A stretch of 44,644 nt of DNA from Bacteroidota bacterium (GTDB lineage: Bacteria > Bacteroidota > Bacteroidia > AKYH767-A > JAHEYN01). Under the pieces are notes generated by a model, which was given only the letters and a program-made list of their open reading frames with translations, was not told where the DNA came from and did no database searches. The stretch covers positions 1 through 44,644 of the forward strand of contig CANFOZ010000019.1 in assembly GCA_947448795.1 (NCBI GenBank), in the 5' to 3' direction. Numbering within the stretch: the stretch's first letter is position 1; every line of letters starts with the position of its first letter. Of this stretch, positions 39,811 through 44,644 are shown one piece after another. The position numbers and the translations under genes were made by a program.

Positions 39811-40788
39811 CTAGCTTCTGCTTTTTACCCATTCTGCTATCGCTTGTTCATCTTGGTCAAGCATGCATCTAAAATGCCCTTTCGGACATTTTTGATAACC
39901 AATTTTTGAACACGGTCGGCACGAAAGCCCAAGCACCTGTGCTTGCAATTGCTCCACGGGATTACTTCCGTAATAAGGCGTCATCCCAAAGTCGGGAACG
40001 GTATTGCCCCATACCGAAACAATCTTTTTTTGAAAAGCCGCCGCGATGTGCATCAATCCGGTATCGTGGCTTATCATCAGCTTTGCCTGCTTCACGAGGG
40101 ATGCGCTTTGGTTGAGGGTGAATGCCCCGCAAGCGTTGATGGTGTTGGCGCATTGTTCCACGATGTGCTTCGCCGTTGCGGCATCTTCGGGACCGCCAAG
40201 CAAAACAATTTTAGTATTGATGCGCTTACACAAGTCGATGATTTTTGCTTCCGGCATCTTCTTGGTCGCGAATTGCCCACCGATGGCGAAAGCCACGTAT
40301 TCATTGGCCCTCAAGCCCAATGCTCCAACATCCACTTCGTCTTTTTTGGGGATGAAAAAATCCAGTCCACGACCGTCATTCTTAACACCCAAGGGCTCCG
40401 CGGCATTAAAATACCGATCGACGATGTGTTGCTTCGGTAGCTTGTTGATGCGCATGTTTACCAGCAACCATTTCTGCAGGTTGAGTTTTGGGAAACTAAA
40501 ATTAGGCTTGCCTAGCGCGGTTTTTACACGCAGCGTTCGGAGGTTGTGATGCAGGTCGATCACCGCATCGTAGTTCTCTTTTTTCAATAAGGAAACAACC
40601 TCGCTCAACGAATCCTCGAGGTAAAAGCGCTTGCTGATGTGTGGGTTGTGATCCAGCATCGATGCAAAGCGTTTTTTGCTCAGGAAATGCACTTCGGCAC
40701 CCAATTGCTCGTGCAGACAGCGCACCACCGGGGAGGTAAGCACGATGTCGCCGATGGAGCTAAAGCGGATAACAAGAATCTTCTTCAC
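39811..40788 (-). CDS. Glycosyltransferase family 9 (heptosyltransferase-like)
   Basis: 325 residues using GTG 40788 (VKKILVIRFSSIGDIVLTSP), chosen because family members start here and because GTGA couples it to the stop of the lipoprotein gene. ATG 40812 is the alternative. GT-B fold: the N-terminal RFSSIGDIVLTSP and the C-terminal SHDTGLMHIAAAFQKKIVSVWG are the ADP-heptose:LPS heptosyltransferase signatures. Four Cys residues (LSCRPC, YQKC, FRCML) near the C-terminus are typical of many GT9 members. A role in lipopolysaccharide core assembly is likely. Confidence 0.9.
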   Translation of the reverse strand: MKKILVIRFSSIGDIVLTSPVVRCLHEQLGAEVHFLSKKRFASMLDHNPHISKRFYLEDSLSEVVSLLKKENYDAVIDLHHNLRTLRVKTALGKPNFSFPKLNLQKWLLVNMRINKLPKQHIVDRYFNAAEPLGVKNDGRGLDFFIPKKDEVDVGALGLRANEYVAFAIGGQFATKKMPEAKIIDLCKRINTKIVLLGGPEDAATAKHIVEQCANTINACGAFTLNQSASLVKQAKLMISHDTGLMHIAAAFQKKIVSVWGNTVPDFGMTPYYGSNPVEQLQAQVLGLSCRPCSKIGYQKCPKGHFRCMLDQDEQAIAEWVKSRS

Positions 40789-41234
40789 TTTGATTTTTCT
40801 ATTAGATGCCATTCCTTTTTTATCCCGCTGGAGTCGGTTTGTGCAAGCCAAAGGATCTTTTCGCGAAGCTGCAAAATGGCGAAGCTATACGTGCTGTCGC
40901 TGGCTTGGTTTACGAGGTTTATGTTTTGTTTATTATCCGCAAAATGCCAGTCGCCCGAGCGCGACCACGCATTCCCTTTGTATTGTCCGTAAAAGTCGAA
41001 GCTGTTGTCCTTTCCAAAACGCCAAACCAAGTCTTTGTATTGCAAGGCGAAGCTGTCGCTGCGGTTCTGCCCGTTTTCCAGGTATTTATCCAACACCCAC
41101 AAATTCGCCAGCCGGTCGGCACTGGAGCGCAAACTGAGGTTAGCGCCATTGGGATACTTCGTGCAGGAGCTTGATGCCAGCACTAGGAGCAGCGCGAAAC
41201 AGGTCGCGATGAAATATGAAATGGGCTTTTTCAC
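40785..41234 (-). CDS. Small lipocalin-like lipoprotein, paralogue of 11053-11505
   Basis: A 149-residue protein starting at GTG 41234, with a signal peptide and lipobox LASSSC. After the Cys, TKYPNGANLSLRSSADRLANLW aligns with the matching segment of the 11053-11505 lipoprotein. The body alternates short strands (FDFYGQYKGNAWSRSGDWHF). The C-terminal four bases overlap the GT9 start, so the two are translated together. Function unknown. Confidence 0.72.
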   Translation of the reverse strand: MKKPISYFIATCFALLLVLASSSCTKYPNGANLSLRSSADRLANLWVLDKYLENGQNRSDSFALQYKDLVWRFGKDNSFDFYGQYKGNAWSRSGDWHFADNKQNINLVNQASDSTYSFAILQLREKILWLAQTDSSGIKKEWHLIEKSK

Positions 41235-41309
41235 GAATGTAAATTACGCTCAAATTATTTAAATCTTTAGAATCGCGCAGCCATCTAGCAAATAGCTAAT
41301 TTTACAGCC

Positions 41310-42077
41310 ATGAAATTTGCCGATACCCACACGCATCTCTATGCTAAGGACTTTGATCCGGATCGCTCACAACTGATTGATGCGGCCATCGCGGCTGGCA
41401 TCACAAAGTTCTTTATGCCCAACATCGATAGCGATTCGGTGGAGGGCATGCTCGCACTTCAAAAGGCCTACCCAGAACATTGTTTTCCAATGATGGGCCT
41501 GCATCCCTGTTCGGTGAAAGAGAGCTATCTGGAAGATTTGGCTAAGCTGAAAATCGAGCTTGATCGCGGAAAATTCGTGGCTGTTGGCGAGATTGGCATT
41601 GATCTGTATTGGGATAAAACGTTTTTACCACAACAACAAGAGGCCTTTAAAATACAGTGCCAGTGGGCTTTTGAGCGCAACCTACACATCGTCATCCACA
41701 CCCGCAGTTCCTTCAACGAAACATTCGCTTTGTTGGATGCTATGACGCATCGTCCCAAGGGCGTGTTTCATTGTTTTTCGGGTACTGCCGAACAGGCGCA
41801 GCACGCCATTGACCTGGGCTTCATGCTGGGCATCGGCGGTGTGGTTACCTTCAAAAACGCAGGCGTAAACAAGGTGCTCGCCGACATCGATATGCAACAC
41901 ATTGTGCTCGAGACAGACGCGCCGTATCTCGCACCAGTGCCGCATCGGGGCAAACGCAACGAGCCCGACTACCTCTTGCTTGTGGCCGAGAAAATAGCCA
42001 CGCTCAAAGGCATCACGATGGAGCAGGTGGCCGACATCACCACGGCAAATGCGCTGCGATTATTCAAGCTTGTTTAA
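41310..42077 (+). CDS. tatD: TatD-family metal-dependent hydrolase/DNase
   Basis: 255 residues, an amidohydrolase-fold barrel. Metal ligands: ADTHTHLY, VGEIGIDLYW (Glu), VIHTRSSFNET, KGVFHCFSGT, and LETDAPYLAPVPHRGKRNEP. Matches TatD/YcfH 3'-5' exonucleases and related deoxyribonucleases in length. A -7-like box (TAATTTTA) lies 5 nt before the ATG. The asparaginase gene begins 12 nt after its stop. Confidence 0.93.
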   Translation: MKFADTHTHLYAKDFDPDRSQLIDAAIAAGITKFFMPNIDSDSVEGMLALQKAYPEHCFPMMGLHPCSVKESYLEDLAKLKIELDRGKFVAVGEIGIDLYWDKTFLPQQQEAFKIQCQWAFERNLHIVIHTRSSFNETFALLDAMTHRPKGVFHCFSGTAEQAQHAIDLGFMLGIGGVVTFKNAGVNKVLADIDMQHIVLETDAPYLAPVPHRGKRNEPDYLLLVAEKIATLKGITMEQVADITTANALRLFKLV

Positions 42078-42089
42078 TACTTTTACACC

Positions 42090-43100
42090 ATGACGAAGAT
42101 TTTCATCCTCTATACCGGCGGCACCATTGGCATGGTCCACGATGCTCACAACAACGCACTGATGCCTTTCAACTTCGGCGCAATACTCGATCAAGTGCCT
42201 GAGCTGCGTCGCTTCGGTTTTGAGATCGATGCACATTCCTTTTCACCACTGCTCGATTCGTCCAATATCACACCGGCCGTATGGGTGGAGATGGCGCGCA
42301 TCATCGAAAAAAAATACGATCAATACGACGGCTTCGTCATTTTACATGGCACCGACACCATGGCCTACACCGCGTCGGCACTGAGTTTCATGTTCGAAAA
42401 CCTCGGCAAGCCCGTGATTATGACTGGCTCGCAACTCCCTATTGGCGAGATCCGTACCGATGCCAAAGAGAACCTCATCACCGCTATCGAGCTCGCCGCC
42501 TCGCTTGAGCCGGTAGTCAACGAAGTGTGCATCCTGTTTGACTTTCAGCTCTACCGCGGCAACCGCGCCACCAAGTTTAACTCCATTAAATTCGAAGCTT
42601 TTCGTAGTGTGAATTACCCCGTGCTAGCGGAAGCCGGCGTGGAGATTCGCTACCACGAACATGCTATTTTACCCAAGATACACAAGCCTTTTCGTGTAAA
42701 TACCAAGCTCAACGAAGAAGTGGGTTTGCTGAAATTGTATCCCGGCATTCCACAAGCGATGATTGATGCCGTGTTGCAAACGACTGGACTGAAGGCCTTG
42801 GTTTTAGAGACTTTTGGCGCGGGCAATGCATCCACCAACCCCGATTTTATTGAATCGTTGCGCAAAGCCATTCAAAAGGGTATGCTTATTTTAGATGTCA
42901 CACAATGCCTTGGTGGACGCGTGGAGTTGGGCCGCTATCAAACCTCTGTGCAGCTGCAGTCCATTGGCGTCGTCAGCGGTGAAGACATCACCACCGAAGC
43001 AGCTTTGGCTAAGCTTATGTATCTTTTAGGACAAGATCTAACCGACGCAGAACTCAAGCAACAGCTTGCCGTTTCACTGCGCGGCGAGATTAGCGTTTAG
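42090..43100 (+). CDS. ansA: Type I (cytoplasmic) L-asparaginase
   Basis: 336 residues. Asparaginase signatures FILYTGGTIGMVHD (nucleophile Thr near residue 11) and VILHGTDTMAYTASAL (second catalytic Thr and Asp), plus DAKENLITA with the catalytic Lys. There is no signal peptide, so it is the cytoplasmic low-affinity form. It converts asparagine to aspartate and ammonia. It may share a transcript with tatD, though it has its own box (TACTTTTA) 4 nt before ATG. Overlaps the convergent reductase by 4 nt. Confidence 0.95.
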   Translation: MTKIFILYTGGTIGMVHDAHNNALMPFNFGAILDQVPELRRFGFEIDAHSFSPLLDSSNITPAVWVEMARIIEKKYDQYDGFVILHGTDTMAYTASALSFMFENLGKPVIMTGSQLPIGEIRTDAKENLITAIELAASLEPVVNEVCILFDFQLYRGNRATKFNSIKFEAFRSVNYPVLAEAGVEIRYHEHAILPKIHKPFRVNTKLNEEVGLLKLYPGIPQAMIDAVLQTTGLKALVLETFGAGNASTNPDFIESLRKAIQKGMLILDVTQCLGGRVELGRYQTSVQLQSIGVVSGEDITTEAALAKLMYLLGQDLTDAELKQQLAVSLRGEISV

Positions 43101-43930
43101 GAGAAGATCGCGCTGTAGTCCTCGTTCAGTGGGTTCAGTGCAGCCATGTCTTCGCTCGTTAATTCGAAATCAAACACCTGGATGTTTTCGATGATGCGTT
43201 CCTTGCGTACCGATTTGGGAAGCACCACATTGCCGAGCTGCAAACTCCAGCGAATCATCACTTGGGCATTCGTTTTGCCGTGTTTTTTGGCCAAAGAACT
43301 AATCACGGGATCGTTCATGCGTTTGGCTCTGGCCAGCGGACAATACCCTTCCACCAGGATGTTGTGCTCTTGGCAGAAGGCGTTTAGCTCCTTGCGGTTC
43401 CAAAAAGGATGGAGCTCAATCTGATTGACCGCCGGCACCAGCTTTGCAAAGTTTTTCATTTCCTCAAAATGCTCAATGTTGTAGTTGCACACACCGATAG
43501 AGCGGGCGCGGCCTGAGTCGTAAAGGGCTTCCAATGCTTTCCAGGTCTCTTCTCTTTTGTTGAATTCATCAATACCACGCTTGCTGAAATCCAAAAAAGG
43601 CCAATGCACCAGGTATAAATCGACATAATCCATCTGCAATCTTTTCAGCGAGGCCTCAAAAGCCCGCATCGTGTTGTCGTAGCCTTGGTCGTCGTTCCAC
43701 ACCTTCGTTGTGATGAACACCTCGCCACGATCGATGCCGCAGTTGCTGATAGCATTGCCTAGCTCTTCTTCGTTGTCATAGACCTTCGCGGTATCGAAGT
43801 GTCGGTAGCCCGCATCGAGTGCATACAGCACCGCTTTCTCGGCTTCTTCGCCTTTGCCTGCCTTCCAAAGTCCGAGCCCTACAGCTGGAATCCGCAGGTT
43901 GTTATTGAGGGTGATGATTTTCTTTTCCAT
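43097..43930 (-). CDS. Aldo/keto reductase
   Basis: A 277-residue (beta/alpha)8 barrel. The catalytic tetrad is visible: Asp in HFDTAKVYDNEEELG with its Tyr, Lys in FITTKVWNDD, and His in LYLVHWPF. VLPKSVRKERIIEN is the NADPH-binding loop. Such enzymes reduce 2,5-diketogluconate, methylglyoxal and similar carbonyls. The ATG at 43930 follows a perfect -7 box (TAACTTTG, 43935-43942) after only 4 nt. Confidence 0.94.
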   Translation of the reverse strand: MEKKIITLNNNLRIPAVGLGLWKAGKGEEAEKAVLYALDAGYRHFDTAKVYDNEEELGNAISNCGIDRGEVFITTKVWNDDQGYDNTMRAFEASLKRLQMDYVDLYLVHWPFLDFSKRGIDEFNKREETWKALEALYDSGRARSIGVCNYNIEHFEEMKNFAKLVPAVNQIELHPFWNRKELNAFCQEHNILVEGYCPLARAKRMNDPVISSLAKKHGKTNAQVMIRWSLQLGNVVLPKSVRKERIIENIQVFDFELTSEDMAALNPLNEDYSAIFS

Positions 43931-43934
43931 GACT

Positions 43935-43942
43935 CAAAGTTA
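43935..43942 (-). promoter_or_regulatory. -7 box immediately before the aldo/keto reductase gene
   Basis: TAACTTTG on the minus strand, exact TAnnTTTG, 4 nt from the ATG. Confidence 0.45.
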
Positions 43943-44048
43943 GGGTATTAAAGAAAATCGATGAAAAGGTTTTGCGCATTCCTTGCGGGAAAATCAACAG
44001 CCAGGCCTAGTTTGACCGCATCGCGCCGAGCAAGCCCGACGCGGCACC

Positions 44049-44077
44049 TTGTGATAACGGAATGCTCCGTATCTTTG
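44049..44077 (+). promoter_or_regulatory. Promoter of the desaturase gene
   Basis: TTG (44049-44051), 18-nt spacer, TATCTTTG (44070-44077), 64 nt before ATG 44142. Confidence 0.5.
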
Positions 44078-44141
44078 CCCGAACCAATTCCAACCCGTTC
44101 GGCGACCACGTCCTGGCCGTCGTTCACAAACAACCCATACG

Positions 44142-44644
44142 ATGGAAAAATCCCTTTTAGTAATCATTCTGTTTTTTATCGCCCATTGGTACCTTTCGCT
44201 GTTCACGCAGTCTTTTTTCCACCACCGTTATTCCGCGCATGGCATGTTTACCATGAGCAAAGGCTGGGAGAAGTTCTTTATCGTGTTGAGTGGTATTTTC
44301 CAGGGCTCTTCGTATTTAAGTCCGTCGGCCTACGGCATCATGCACCGCTTGCACCACGCACACGCCGACACGGATGAGGATCCGCATTCCCCGTCCTATT
44401 CAAAGAATTTGTTTGATATGATGTGGAAGACCAAGATTCGCTACAACGACATTTTGAACGACCGCGCCACCGATGTGGAAGCGAAATACAAGAAGAACGT
44501 TCCTTTGTGGCCTGCAGCGGAGCGCATCTTTGACAGCTGGCCTACCCGTATTTTCTGGGTTTTGGCTTATGTGGCGGTGTATTATTTCTTTGCACCGAAC
44601 TACTGGTGGTGGCTGCTTTTACCGATCCATTTCGTCATGGGACC
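44142..44644 (+). CDS. Membrane fatty acid desaturase, 3' end outside window
   Basis: An open frame starting at ATG 44142 (MEKSLLVIILFFIAHWY) runs off the window; 167 codons are visible. It has N-terminal membrane helices and two of the histidine boxes of acyl-CoA/acyl-lipid desaturases: FFHHRYSAH (HHxxxxH type, about residues 25-33) and HRLHHAHADTDEDPHS (HxxHH type, about 71-86). Another membrane segment follows (WVLAYVAVYYFF). Such enzymes put double bonds into membrane fatty acids, often the delta-9 position, with a di-iron centre. The third His box should lie beyond the window. Confidence 0.9.
   Translation, partial: MEKSLLVIILFFIAHWYLSLFTQSFFHHRYSAHGMFTMSKGWEKFFIVLSGIFQGSSYLSPSAYGIMHRLHHAHADTDEDPHSPSYSKNLFDMMWKTKIRYNDILNDRATDVEAKYKKNVPLWPAAERIFDSWPTRIFWVLAYVAVYYFFAPNYWWWLLLPIHFVMG

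Overview
The window is chromosomal DNA from a member of the phylum Bacteroidota. The evidence is a PorW/SprE-type gliding/type IX secretion lipoprotein, an IPExxxVDY-family gene sitting between pyk and rnc, the acpP-fabF-rnc order, many -7 boxes of the form TAnnTTTG, few Shine-Dalgarno sites and tRNA genes without encoded CCA. I cannot place it below phylum. Most of it is dense housekeeping sequence, with several convergent pairs that abut or overlap by a few bases.

Layout. 1-6245: a TonB-dependent receptor (5' end cut off), an LTXXQ/Spy-like periplasmic protein, a membrane-anchored M23 peptidase and the PorW/SprE-like TPR lipoprotein. 6311-12286 (minus strand): a PfkB kinase; an ECF-sigma operon (sigma, putative anti-sigma, Spy-like sensor, beta-barrel-like protein); two lipoproteins; an AlkD-like DNA glycosylase. 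12411-13611: tRNA-Ser, a LETM1-like small protein, a tiny GIY-YIG element and tRNA-Asn. 13787-19795 (minus): pyk, IPExxxVDY, rnc, fabF, acpP, then a PiT phosphate transporter with its DUF47 partner. 19916-23099 (plus): PhoB-like regulator, Sua5, PhoR-like kinase, purN. 23155-24839: tRNA-Met/Ile(CAT), a 25-nt tandem repeat array, a HAD phosphatase and an MNT/HEPN toxin-antitoxin pair. 24887-30230: methylmalonyl-CoA epimerase, a secreted protein with a T9SS-like tail, a 1001-residue GT2/GT-C/TPR fusion, a small Smr protein and a TVP38-type membrane protein. 30351-30655: structured non-coding DNA and tRNA-Arg. 31359-38531: a signalling block with two paralogous hybrid histidine kinases, YceI, a receiver-adenylate cyclase, a universal stress protein and an HD phosphohydrolase. 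38650-44644: thioesterase, MsrA, heptosyltransferase-like GT9, lipoprotein, TatD, asparaginase, aldo/keto reductase and the start of a fatty acid desaturase.

The most unusual locus is 13019-13549. A GIY-YIG nuclease gene lies between two identical 24-nt perfect palindromes. That unit is itself bracketed by a 58-nt direct repeat with one mismatch. The repeat carries the last codons of the LETM1-like gene, a bidirectional terminator and the last 12 nt of tRNA-Asn. This looks like a roughly 473-bp integration or duplication at a tRNA 3' end, leaving one intact tRNA and one 12-nt remnant. A second recurrent signal is a -7-like box only 4-5 nt before the start codon of at least six genes, which suggests leaderless transcripts or an unrecognised initiation element.
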